From Mycobacterium stomatepiae (GTDB lineage Bacteria; Actinomycetota; Actinomycetes; Mycobacteriales; Mycobacteriaceae), in assembly GCF_010731715.1 (NCBI RefSeq), contig NZ_AP022587.1, positions 310,001 through 374,000 of the forward strand: a stretch of 64,000 nt of DNA, in the 5' to 3' direction. Under the pieces are notes generated by a model, which ran no database searches, had not been told where the DNA came from, and saw only the letters and a program-made list of their open reading frames with translations. The translations under genes and the position numbers were made by a program. Of this stretch, positions 8,519 through 16,385 are shown in pieces. Position 1 is the first letter of the stretch. Each line of letters begins with the position of its first letter.

Positions 8519-9054
8519 TAGTGCCCGTGGAAATCTCGCCGGAACTGGAGGAATGGGGAAAACTTGCTGGTTATATGGTTGCACACGGGTCTGAGACGGA
8601 AGATGGGCGAGCAACATTCTCGGCATCACTAGGTGAGATTCAAATCTTTGTAGGCCAAATTGGGAAGGGCCTGTTTCTCATCACGGATTCCGACCGAATG
8701 GGTCCTGAACACTTTATTTTAGCCGCTCCGTTGATGGCCACTATCGAGCGATATTGTTTTGGTAGATTTGGTTTGGAAATTAGGAGTCGTCTAGGCTTGC
8801 CTCGTGTCAAAGTGCCGATCTCGGCGGACGAATTGCCTCTTAATTTTAGTATCGAGACACGAAGATTCGATGATGCCGAGCACTGGGCCTTAGTTGCGCC
8901 AGATAATACTCTCGTTGCGATTGGTAGTACGGATCAAATAGCCGGGACTGCGGACCTCGTAAAACTGTCGTTGTATCTAACAGCCACGACTGATGAGATT
9001 CGCGAATCTACCCTCGATCCAGACGGAAAACCACTGTTTGAACTCCGCAATTAG
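8515..9054 (+). CDS. TNT immunity protein, IFT-like (Imm61 type)
   Basis: A 179-aa soluble protein with no signal peptide, overlapping the CpnT-like toxin gene by 4 nt (ATGA), hence translationally coupled. Position, size and acidic/hydrophobic pattern match IFT (Rv3902c, 176 aa), the cytoplasmic antitoxin that binds the TNT domain and blocks its NAD-degrading activity. Local GC is about 50%, far below the surrounding genes, suggesting the toxin tail and its immunity gene came in by transfer. The immunity role is inferred from context and resemblance. Confidence 0.8.
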   Translation: MIVPVEISPELEEWGKLAGYMVAHGSETEDGRATFSASLGEIQIFVGQIGKGLFLITDSDRMGPEHFILAAPLMATIERYCFGRFGLEIRSRLGLPRVKVPISADELPLNFSIETRRFDDAEHWALVAPDNTLVAIGSTDQIAGTADLVKLSLYLTATTDEIRESTLDPDGKPLFELRN

Positions 9055-9222
9055 GAGCGGCGTGCTCGCCACCTCGCCTCCCAATCGGCGCAAAAATTTC
9101 AAGAGGTCGTTGCCCACACGCGTTGCAATGAGGCATGTGAGTTGCGGCTCTCGCGGGTCGGTCGTAGCTTCGGCTAGGCCCGCTGCAGTCGCGTCGTCGA
9201 GGCATGTCGTAGGCGAGAACAC
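8977..9222 (-). CDS. candidate small ORF, possible gene remnant
   Basis: An 81-codon minus-strand frame starting at a GTG that has a perfect AGGAGG 5 nt upstream. It reads VFSPTTCLDDATAAG and later ATRVGNDLLKFLRRLGGEV, protein-like with reasonable codon use. Its last 78 nt overlap the end of the immunity gene on the other strand. No family recognised. It may be a real small gene, a decayed remnant or a chance frame. Confidence 0.25.
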   Translation of the reverse strand: MFSPTTCLDDATAAGLAEATTDPREPQLTCLIATRVGNDLLKFLRRLGGEVASTPLLIAEFKQWFSVWIEGRFANLISRGC

Positions 9223-9268
9223 GATGACCTCCTGCTGAAAAGGCCGGGTAGCGATCGGGAGCCGTGAT

Positions 9269-9487
9269 ATGAGTGAGAAGATTTGTGGAAAGGTGTTTTC
9301 CACACCGGAAGAAGAGGGCCGACCCGCACCGAGCGAAGACGAGTTGGCGCGTGCCCGCCACGCGTTTGCCGATTTCCGGAAGCAAAGAGCTGCTGTCCCG
9401 CCGGAAGATCGCGTGACAGAGTTATCGCCCAAATTCTGGGATGACACTTCGGGCACTGAGTTCGAGCGCCGCGAGCCCAGCGAATAA
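9269..9487 (+). CDS. small acidic hypothetical protein, 72 aa
   Basis: Begins MSEKICGKVFSTPEEEGR after a CGGGAG ribosome site 8 nt upstream of the ATG. Rich in Glu, Asp and Arg with a helical middle (ELARARHAFADFRKQ); no membrane segment. It lies between the immunity gene and the convergent F420-type reductase gene. The clear ribosome site and amino-acid composition favour a real gene over the antisense frame in the same place. Function unknown. Confidence 0.55.
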   Translation: MSEKICGKVFSTPEEEGRPAPSEDELARARHAFADFRKQRAAVPPEDRVTELSPKFWDDTSGTEFERREPSE

Positions 9488-9497
9488 ACCGCGAAAG

Positions 9498-9911
9498 CTA
9501 CTCGCCGCCGCGGTCGAGCAGATCTGACGAACCCAGCACCCGCTCTACCTGAACTTCGATGACCACACGTCGGGGATTGGGTCGCGGAGTGCGGTAGCGC
9601 TGCGCATACCGCAGCTCGGCATCGCGCACGGCATCGGGATCGTTGTTGACCTTGGAGCTGCCCTCAAGCGATAGCCAGCGCGCACCGTCCACCTGGCTGA
9701 GCACCGCCACCCCGGCACGATCAGCATTGACGGCCTTCTGCGAGCCCCCAGTGGTGATCACCCGCGCGATATGGGTCACCGGGTCGAAGGTGAAACCGAC
9801 AGCCACCACATGCGGCGAATTGTCCACACGAAGCGTGGTCAGCATCGCCAGATGACGTTCGGACAGAAAGGCCAAAGCGTCGTTGGTCAGCCGCGTCGTG
9901 GTGTTCGCCAT
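9498..9911 (-). CDS. F420-dependent biliverdin reductase-like (FDOR-B, Rv2074 ortholog)
   Basis: A 137-aa split beta-barrel flavin/deazaflavin reductase almost identical in pattern to M. tuberculosis Rv2074, which reduces biliverdin with F420H2. Seen: [14 protein letters not shown] at the N-terminus, [11 protein letters not shown], the [10 protein letters not shown] cofactor-binding segment and [13 protein letters not shown] near the C-terminus. Start ATG at 9911; a GTG three bases earlier is possible. Divergent from the SDR/cobL operon with only about 35 nt between starts, so the promoters overlap the coding ends. Cofactor assignment comes from the family. Confidence 0.88.
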   Translation of the reverse strand: MANTTTRLTNDALAFLSERHLAMLTTLRVDNSPHVVAVGFTFDPVTHIARVITTGGSQKAVNADRAGVAVLSQVDGARWLSLEGSSKVNNDPDAVRDAELRYAQRYRTPRPNPRRVVIEVQVERVLGSSDLLDRGGE

Positions 9912-9946
9912 CACCGCTCACGCTAGCGCAGGTGATAATCGCAGCC

Positions 9947-10696
9947 GTGGACGACACGGGCGCAGGTCCAGTTCTAATTCTGGGTGGCCGCAGCGAAATC
10001 GGCATTGAGCTGGCGCGACGGCTCGCTCCAGGCGCGACGGTGGTGCTGGCCGCGCGCCGAGCAGATCAGCTCGACGAGCAGGTCGCGGCGCTGCACCAAG
10101 CCGGCGCGTTGGCCGTTCACACCAGAGAATTCGACGCCGACAACCTGGCCTCGCACGCCCCATTGGTCGCCGAGATCGTCGCCGAGCACGGGTCCATCGG
10201 CACCGCGGTGCTCGCCTACGGAATCCTCGGCGACCAGGCCCGCGCCGAGGCCGACGCCGCGCACGCGGTGGCCGTCGTCCACACCGACTACGTCGCCCAG
10301 GTCAGCATGCTCACCCTCCTCGCGCAAGCTATGCGCAAAGCCAACAGCGGCCAATTAATTGTGTTCTCCTCGATCGCCGGCTGGCGGGTACGTCGGGCCA
10401 ACTACGTCTACGGGTCCGCGAAGGCCGGCCTGGACGGCTTCGCGAGCGGCTTGGCCGACGCACTGCACGGCACCGGGGTGCATTTGCTCATCTCGCGTCC
10501 GGGTTTCGTGATCGGGCGTATGACGGAGGGCATGGCTCCGGCGCCACTGTCCAGCACACCGCAGCAGGTGGCTGCCGCGACCGCACGGGCGCTCGCCAAG
10601 AAAAAGCGCACGCTGTGGATCCCGTGGGCGTTGGGGCCTGCGGCGGCGGTGATGCGAATGCTCCCGCAATTCATCTGGCGCAGGATGCCGCGATGA
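9947..10696 (+). CDS. SDR-family oxidoreductase, Rv2073c ortholog
   Basis: A 249-aa short-chain dehydrogenase with a GGRSEIG nucleotide-binding turn, an SSIAG serine and the YVYGSAKAG catalytic Tyr-Lys pair. The GTG start (VDDTGAGP) is chosen because the M. tuberculosis protein starts MDDTGA; a GTG 15 nt upstream is in frame. It is the first gene of the cobL-cobM-cobK operon, and its TGA overlaps the cobL ATG. Substrate unknown; co-transcription with corrin genes does not by itself show a B12 role. Confidence 0.85.
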   Translation: MDDTGAGPVLILGGRSEIGIELARRLAPGATVVLAARRADQLDEQVAALHQAGALAVHTREFDADNLASHAPLVAEIVAEHGSIGTAVLAYGILGDQARAEADAAHAVAVVHTDYVAQVSMLTLLAQAMRKANSGQLIVFSSIAGWRVRRANYVYGSAKAGLDGFASGLADALHGTGVHLLISRPGFVIGRMTEGMAPAPLSSTPQQVAAATARALAKKKRTLWIPWALGPAAAVMRMLPQFIWRRMPR

Positions 10697-11850
10697 TCGT
10701 CGTGGTCGGTATCGGCGCCGACGGCATGGCGGGGCTCGGCGAAATTTCTCGCATCGAATTACAAACGGCCACAGTCATTTACGGCGGAGAAAGGCAACTG
10801 AAACTGCTCGACGGTACGGTCACCGCCGAGCGCAGGCAGTGGCCGTCGCCGATGATGCCCGCCCTGCAAACGCTTCCCCTGGATGACCGCATTCACATCG
10901 TTGCCAGCGGTGACCCGCTTCTGCACGGCATCGGCGGCACCCTGATCCGGCTCTACGGCCCGGAAAGAGTCCGCATCATTCCGCATGTCTCGGCGGTGAC
11001 GCTGGCGTGCGCTCGAATGGGATGGAACGTCCACGACACCGAGGTGATCAGCCTGGTCACCGCGCCGCCGCATTTGGCGGTGCGCCGCGGCGGACAGGCA
11101 ATCGTGCTGTCGCAAAACGGATGCACACCCAAAGCGGTGGCCGCGCTGCTCACAAAGCACGGCCGCGGCGATTCTGAAATCAGCGTGCTCGAACAGCTCG
11201 GAGGCCCGGGCGAACGCCGTCGCGACGGCACCGCGCTCCAGTGGGCCGACGACGACATCGATGATCTCAACGTGATCGCCGTGCGCTACCTGCCCGACGA
11301 GCGCGTCACGCCACTGCCCGACGACGTGTTCGCCCATGACGGCCAGATCACCAAACAGGGCATCCGGGCGCTGACCCTGGCGGCCCTAAAGCCACGGCCC
11401 GGCGAGCGACTGTGGGACGTCGGCGCGGGCTCCGGCAGCATTTCCGTCGAGTGGTGCCGCAGTTGGCCGGGCTGCAGCGCCGTAGCCTTCGAACACAACG
11501 AGCAGCGTCGCGGCAACATCGAATCCAACGCCGAAGCGTTCGGTGTCAACATCGACGTGCGCGGGGGAGCGCCCGACCAATTCGATGGCGCCGCAACGCC
11601 CGACGCCATCTTCATCGGCGGCGGCCTGACCCACCCCGGCCTCCTCGATGCGTGCCTCGAAAAGCTGCCAACAGGGGGGCGCCTGGTCGCAAATGTGGTC
11701 ACGGCAGAATCTGAATCTATTCTGGTGCAATCTTATTCGCACCTCAAAGGTGATTTCAAGCGCTTTCAGCTCTACCACGGCGAGCCGCTGGGCGCGTTCA
11801 CCGGCTGGCGGCCTCGGCACCCGGTCACCCAGTGGACGGTGACCAAGTGA
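10693..11850 (+). CDS. cobL: precorrin-6Y C5,15-methyltransferase (decarboxylating)
   Basis: A 385-aa fused enzyme of aerobic cobalamin synthesis. The N-terminal tetrapyrrole methylase domain (about 1-200, VVGIGADGMAGL and SGDPLL motifs) methylates C5/C15. The C-terminal CbiT-like SAM methyltransferase (about 225-385, LWDVGAGSGSISVEW) performs the second methylation with decarboxylation of the C12 acetate. Length agrees with M. tuberculosis CobL (390 aa). ATG overlaps the SDR stop and its own stop overlaps the cobM GTG, a tightly coupled operon. Confidence 0.95.
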   Translation: MIVVVGIGADGMAGLGEISRIELQTATVIYGGERQLKLLDGTVTAERRQWPSPMMPALQTLPLDDRIHIVASGDPLLHGIGGTLIRLYGPERVRIIPHVSAVTLACARMGWNVHDTEVISLVTAPPHLAVRRGGQAIVLSQNGCTPKAVAALLTKHGRGDSEISVLEQLGGPGERRRDGTALQWADDDIDDLNVIAVRYLPDERVTPLPDDVFAHDGQITKQGIRALTLAALKPRPGERLWDVGAGSGSISVEWCRSWPGCSAVAFEHNEQRRGNIESNAEAFGVNIDVRGGAPDQFDGAATPDAIFIGGGLTHPGLLDACLEKLPTGGRLVANVVTAESESILVQSYSHLKGDFKRFQLYHGEPLGAFTGWRPRHPVTQWTVTK

Positions 11851-12602
11851 CGGTGTACTTCATCGGTGCGGGCCCGGGCGCCGCCGACCTGATCACCGTC
11901 CGTGGCCAACGCCTGATCGAGCGATGCCAGACCTGCCTGTACGCGGGGTCGATCATGCCCGACGATCTGCTGTCCCTGTGTCCGGCCGACGCGAAAATCG
12001 TTGACACCGGACCGTTGACGCTCGAGCAGATCGTCGAGGAACTCGCCACGGCGGACGGCAAGGGCCACGACGTCGCTCGGTTGCATTCCGGTGATCCGTC
12101 GCTGTACAGCGCGCTTGCCGAGCAATGCCGACGACTCGACGCGCTGGGCATCGGCTACGAAATCGTGCCTGGCGTACCGGCTTTCGCTGCCGCGGCCGCC
12201 GCCTTGAACAGAGAACTCACGGTCCCGGGAGTAGCCCAGACGGTCACGCTGACTCGCATAGCCACCTTGTCGACGGCGATGCCGCCCGGCGAAGACCTGC
12301 CAACCCTCGCCCAATCGGGCGGCACCCTGGTACTGCACCTTGCCGCCGCTCAGATCGACACAATCGTCGAGCAGCTGCGGACCGGCGGCTATAAACCCGA
12401 AACACCCTCAGCAGTAGTGGCTTTCGCAAGCTGGCCGCAACAAATAACACTACGCGGCACCCTGGAAACCATCGCCGATCAAATGCGCGAGGCTGCCATC
12501 ACCAAGACCGCCGTCATCATCATCGGCAACGTCCTCAACGCTGAGGGTTTCAAAGACAGCTACCTGTACTCAAAAGCGCGCCGCGCAAAAGGACAACACT
12601 GA
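11847..12602 (+). CDS. cobM: precorrin-4 C11-methyltransferase
   Basis: A 251-aa SAM-dependent tetrapyrrole methylase with the N-terminal YFIGAGPGAADLITVRG loop, YAGSIMP and the RLHSGDPSLYSA cofactor loop diagnostic of CobM. It converts precorrin-4 to precorrin-5. The GTG start (GTGA overlap with the cobL stop) is chosen because orthologs start (M/V)TVYFIGAG; an in-frame GTG 15 nt upstream is less likely. The stop overlaps the cobK ATG by one base. Confidence 0.95.
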   Translation: MTVYFIGAGPGAADLITVRGQRLIERCQTCLYAGSIMPDDLLSLCPADAKIVDTGPLTLEQIVEELATADGKGHDVARLHSGDPSLYSALAEQCRRLDALGIGYEIVPGVPAFAAAAAALNRELTVPGVAQTVTLTRIATLSTAMPPGEDLPTLAQSGGTLVLHLAAAQIDTIVEQLRTGGYKPETPSAVVAFASWPQQITLRGTLETIADQMREAAITKTAVIIIGNVLNAEGFKDSYLYSKARRAKGQH

Positions 12603-13333
12603 TGCGGGTTCTGCTGCTCGGTGGCACCGCCGAGGGGCGCGCGCTCGCCGAAGCCCTGCATCCCGGCGTCGACGTGATCAGCTCGCTGGCCGGTCGGGTG
12701 CCGGATCCGGCGCTGCCAGTCGGCTCAGTGCGCATCGGCGGCTTCGGCGGCATCCACGGCCTACAGAGCTGGCTACGGCAAGAAAACATCGACGCCGTCG
12801 TCGACGCCACCCACCCGTTCGCCGCCACCATGACCGCGCACGCCGCCGAAGCGTGCAGCCAGGCCAAAATCCCGCATCTGGTGCTGGCCCGCCCGGCCTG
12901 GGATCCGGGCCCGGCAAAAGTCGTCCCTTCCGATGCCGAGGCCGCGAAGGCCGTCGAAAACCACTGTTATAAACGGGTATTCCTCACCACGGGCCGCTCG
13001 GGGACAAAAGCATTCCAACGCGGCGACGCGTGGTTTTTGATTCGTGCCGTCACACAACCGGACGTCGACTCGCTGCCGCGCCATCACCAGCTGCTGCTGT
13101 CCCGGGGGCCTTATCGCTACGACGACGAAGTCGCCATCATGCGGGACCATCGGATCGACGCCCTGGTGACCAAGAACAGCGGCGGCGACATGACCCGGGC
13201 GAAGCTGGATGCCGCTGCGGCACTGCATATTCCGGTGGTGATGGTCCAGCGCCCGCCACTGCCGGAAGGCGTGGACAAGGTCGATACCGTCGGCGAAGCC
13301 GCGGAATGGGTTGCGCGCCAGCGCCACAACTAA
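12602..13333 (+). CDS. cobK: precorrin-6A reductase
   Basis: A 243-aa NADPH-dependent reductase turning precorrin-6A into precorrin-6Y. The N-terminal [15 protein letters not shown] motif, [16 protein letters not shown] and a late [16 protein letters not shown] segment are typical of CobK/CbiJ. Last gene of the SDR-cobL-cobM-cobK operon, converging on sigC with a 4-nt overlap of the stops, as in M. tuberculosis (Rv2070c/Rv2069). Confidence 0.95.
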   Translation: MRVLLLGGTAEGRALAEALHPGVDVISSLAGRVPDPALPVGSVRIGGFGGIHGLQSWLRQENIDAVVDATHPFAATMTAHAAEACSQAKIPHLVLARPAWDPGPAKVVPSDAEAAKAVENHCYKRVFLTTGRSGTKAFQRGDAWFLIRAVTQPDVDSLPRHHQLLLSRGPYRYDDEVAIMRDHRIDALVTKNSGGDMTRAKLDAAAALHIPVVMVQRPPLPEGVDKVDTVGEAAEWVARQRHN

Positions 13334-13884
13334 CCGGTCAGATCGTCACGTTCCGCGTCGGCCAGCAGCGCATCGCGAGCCCGGGCGACCCGCGACCGGA
13401 TGGTGCCCACAGGGCAGCCGCACACGGCGGCGGCGTCGGCGTAGGGCAGCCCCAGCAGCTGAGTCAGTAACAGGGCTTCGCGTTGTTCAGGAGTGAGGTT
13501 GGCGATCATCGTCGTCACCTCGACCAGGTCCTCGAATCCCCGCGCGTGCCGATCGCCGTTCAACACGTGCTCGGGGTTGGCACCGGGAGCGGTGCGTGGC
13601 TTCGATTGGACGTGGCGAATGTGATCGGCGACCACGCGGCGCGCGATCGACAGCAGCCAGGTGCGCGCGGTCGAGCGGCCGGAGAATCGTTCGATCGCGC
13701 CGATCGCCCGCAGGAACGTCTCCTGGGTCAGGTCGTCGGCGCTGCCCGCGTCGGACAGGTAGGTGACGAATCGCCACACGTCTTGCTGGGTGGCCTTGAT
13801 GAATGCTTCGAGCGCTCGCTCGTTCCCGCGCGCGGCTGCCAAGGCCAGTTCGGTTACGGCCTCGTCGTCGCTTGACGCGGTCAT
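13330..13884 (-). CDS. sigC: ECF RNA polymerase sigma factor SigC
   Basis: A 184-aa group IV sigma factor: region 2 ([17 protein letters not shown] and [19 protein letters not shown]) binds the -10 element and core polymerase; region 4 ([28 protein letters not shown] then [15 protein letters not shown]) recognises the -35. Matches M. tuberculosis SigC (185 aa) in place and sequence. An AAGGTGG ribosome site sits about 7 nt before the ATG. The reading frame is open upstream into a zinc-finger membrane protein, probably because a one-base deletion removed that protein's stop; SigC itself looks intact. Confidence 0.93.
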   Translation of the reverse strand: MTASSDDEAVTELALAAARGNERALEAFIKATQQDVWRFVTYLSDAGSADDLTQETFLRAIGAIERFSGRSTARTWLLSIARRVVADHIRHVQSKPRTAPGANPEHVLNGDRHARGFEDLVEVTTMIANLTPEQREALLLTQLLGLPYADAAAVCGCPVGTIRSRVARARDALLADAERDDLTG

Positions 13885-13918
13885 GGCCAACCACCTTAGT
13901 TCCGCAGGTTCGGTCAGT

Positions 13919-14682
13919 CTACGACGGGCTGTCGTAGAGCTTGCGGCGAGGTCCGACGGGGACCGGTTGATCGGCCGCAGATGGCCGCGCCGCCGACCGG
14001 CGAACCGGTCGGGCAGCTCGCTGTCGAAAGCGTCGAAATCGGACTCCTGCGGCCGTTGCCCACCGGTTCGCTCGCGCGCCACCAACACCGCGAACGCCAG
14101 GCCCAGCAGCACGGGCACGTGACTGGCGACGCGCGTCGCGGTCACCTGTCCGTCGAGGGCGTCGGCGGCGACATACCCCATCAGCCCAAGCGAATAGGCG
14201 CCGGCGATCGCCGCGACCCCGGTCGCCATCGCGGGCCAGATACCGGCGGCGACCATCGCCACGCCCAGTGCGAGCACCCACGCGGTGGATTCGTGCAGCA
14301 GATGTTGGCCAGACATCGCACCGTGCATGTGATGCGACACCATGCCGAAATTGACTCCGGCGATTTGGGCACCCGCGATCGCCACCTGGAATCCGCCCAC
14401 CGCGATGAGTCCCCAGCGCGCGTAGCGGGCCCGCACGGCGCGCATCCACCCCTGACGCGCTTCGGGGTCCTCGTCGATGCTCGCCATGATTTGGGCGACC
14501 AGATCCGGTCCGTCGCCGGGCTCGATCGAGGCGAGCCGCCGCGTCTGGGTGGCCGCGCCGATCAGCCAGGTGCGGCACCCGCGGCATGTCTCCAGGTGGG
14601 CATCGACCTCCTGCGCGAGCACTTCCGGACGCTCGCCGTCCAACCGGGCGGAAAGCGCCTCGCGCGCAACGTCACACCGCAT
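13919..14682 (-). CDS. zf-HC2 anti-sigma-like membrane protein (possible anti-SigC), frameshift near its end
   Basis: About 254 aa. The N-terminus [17 protein letters not shown] followed by HLETCRGC carries the His-x3-Cys-x2-Cys motif of zinc-binding anti-sigma domains. Three or four membrane segments follow (about residues 85-230), resembling DUF2275-type proteins. It lies directly upstream of sigC on the same strand, so it may bind and restrain SigC; M. tuberculosis sigC has no such neighbour. As read, the frame passes without stop into sigC. Adding one base near 13945 restores a plausible tail ending KLYDSPS and a TAG at 13919, leaving 34 nt before sigC. An alternative start Met is at 14700. 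Confidence 0.65.
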
Positions 14683-14806
14683 CCCTGCATCGTTGCGCAT
14701 GTGTGCGCCCGGCGCAAAGACGTGTGCCAGAAACCCGGCGGGAACTAAATCGCGCCGTCCAACGACCACTAGGAACAGCCCATAACTTCCCGGAAGGCCG
14801 CCTGCA
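14683..14806. promoter_or_regulatory. divergent intergenic region, anti-sigma-like gene / PPE
   Basis: A 124-nt gap that must hold promoters for the minus-strand zinc-finger/sigC unit and the plus-strand PPE gene. A GGAAGG about 11 nt before the PPE ATG is a plausible ribosome site. I looked for a cobalamin riboswitch, because PPE2-cobU is riboswitch-controlled in M. tuberculosis, but saw no B12-box. Confidence 0.4.
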
Positions 14807-16385
14807 ATGACCGCCCCGATCTGGCTCGCGTTTCCACCGGAGGTGCACTCCACCCTGCTGAGCAGCGGGCCCGGACCCGGACCTCTGCTGGCGGCCGCGG
14901 GAGCGTGGTCGGCCTTGAGCACCGAATATGCCGACGCCGCCTACGAACTCACCGGGCTGCTGGGTGCGGTTCAGGCGGGCGAGTGGCAGGGCCCCAGCGC
15001 CGAGCGGTACGTTGCCGCCCACGCCCCGTATCTGACCTGGCTGCTGGCCAGCTCCGCGGACAGCACGGCCGCCGCCGCACTGCACGAAACGGCCGCCGGC
15101 CTATACGGCCGCGCTGGCCGCCATGCCGACGCTGGGCGAGCTGGCCGCCAACCACGCCATTCACGGCGCCCTGGTCGCGACGAACTTCTTCGGCATCAAC
15201 ACGATCCCGATCGCAGTGAACGAGGCCGACTACGCGCGGATGTGGGTGCAGGCGGCGACGACGATGAGCACCTATGAGGCGGTCAGCGAATCAGCGCTCG
15301 CCGCGGTTCCGCCGTCGACGCCCGCGCCGCAGATCATGATGGCGGCCGCGGATACGTCGACCGCTCAACAGCAAGCCACCGCCGCGGCGCCGACGTATCC
15401 GTCCTGGATGGATCAGCTCGAGGCATGGCTGCGCCAGTACACCAGCGGTTTTGCGTGGCCGGTGTCGAAATGGCTCAACCCCAATGGCTGGCCGTTCCCG
15501 CCGGTGCCGTGGGTTAATAGCCTTGCCGCATTTTTCACGCAGTTGGGATTTTCGCCCACCCTCGCGAGCGCGATGGGTTGGGCGATCTTCCACACCCTGA
15601 TGATCTTCTGGCCGTTCCTCCAGATCGCGATTCAGCTGGCCGTCGTCGCGATCCCAGCCATGATGGTAATTGCGGCGGCGGGTGCCGCCGGTGCCGCGGC
15701 GGGCGCGGCGGCGATCGCGGTGGGCACCGCGGTACCCCTGGCCGTCCAGCCGGTGCCCGCCCTGGCTCCCACGCCGATGCCCACCGCGCCGGCGCCGGCG
15801 GGATTCGGCAACGTGCCGACCAGCGCGAGCGCCAGTGCGCCCGCGCCTGCTCCCGCGTCCGCGACGGCCGCCCCGGCCGGTGGGGCCCCGCCGGCCGGCG
15901 GGCCACCCGGGGTTGGATTCGGCCCGACCAGCACGAGCGGTCTGGGCGCGGGCATGTCCGACGCGCTGTGGGCTGTTGGGCTTTCGGGATTGTCGGGGAG
16001 CGCCAGCGCTAAGAATCGCTCGCGCCGCAAGTCCGAGGAGTCAGCGCCGGACGACGCCGACGCCCCGGCCGCTGCCGCGTCGGCATCCGCCAAGAAGCGG
16101 TTGAAGGCCCGCCGGCGTCAGGCGCAAGACGCCAAGGACAAGGCCTACCGCTACGAATTCATGGACCTCGACGAGGCTCCCGCTGGGCCGGACGACGCTG
16201 CTGCTGGGCCGGACGACGATCCCGCCACCTCGGCCGGGGAGTCCGGCGCCGGGCCGCTCGGATTCGCCGGTGCCGCAGCCAAATCCGGTGCCGGCCAGGC
16301 TGCAGGGCTGACGACGCTGGCCGGCGACGGCCTCAGCGACGGCCCCTCGTTGCCGATGCTGCCGAGCAGCTGGGGCAAGGACTAG
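14807..16385 (+). pseudogene. PPE-family protein (PPE-PPW subgroup), one-base frameshift
   Basis: Starts [15 protein letters not shown], the PPE domain signature, and follows the ~180-aa PPE helical domain, but the frame breaks after LHETAA near 15093-15101. Removing one G in the GCCGGCC run restores [22 protein letters not shown], which continues as the 15123-16385 frame. The C-terminal part has a hydrophobic Ala-rich region, a basic [13 protein letters not shown] segment, GFAGAA and a final PMLPSSW, i.e. the GFxGT/PxxPxxW features of PPE-PPW proteins, which are exported by ESX systems. Total about 525 aa. True pseudogene or sequence error cannot be told here. The stop overlaps the cobIJ stop convergently. 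Confidence 0.8.

Noticed and set aside
14683..14806. Cobalamin riboswitch before the PPE gene or the cob units
   Set aside because: No B12-box or recognisable stem arrangement found in this or the cobG and cobN upstream regions.
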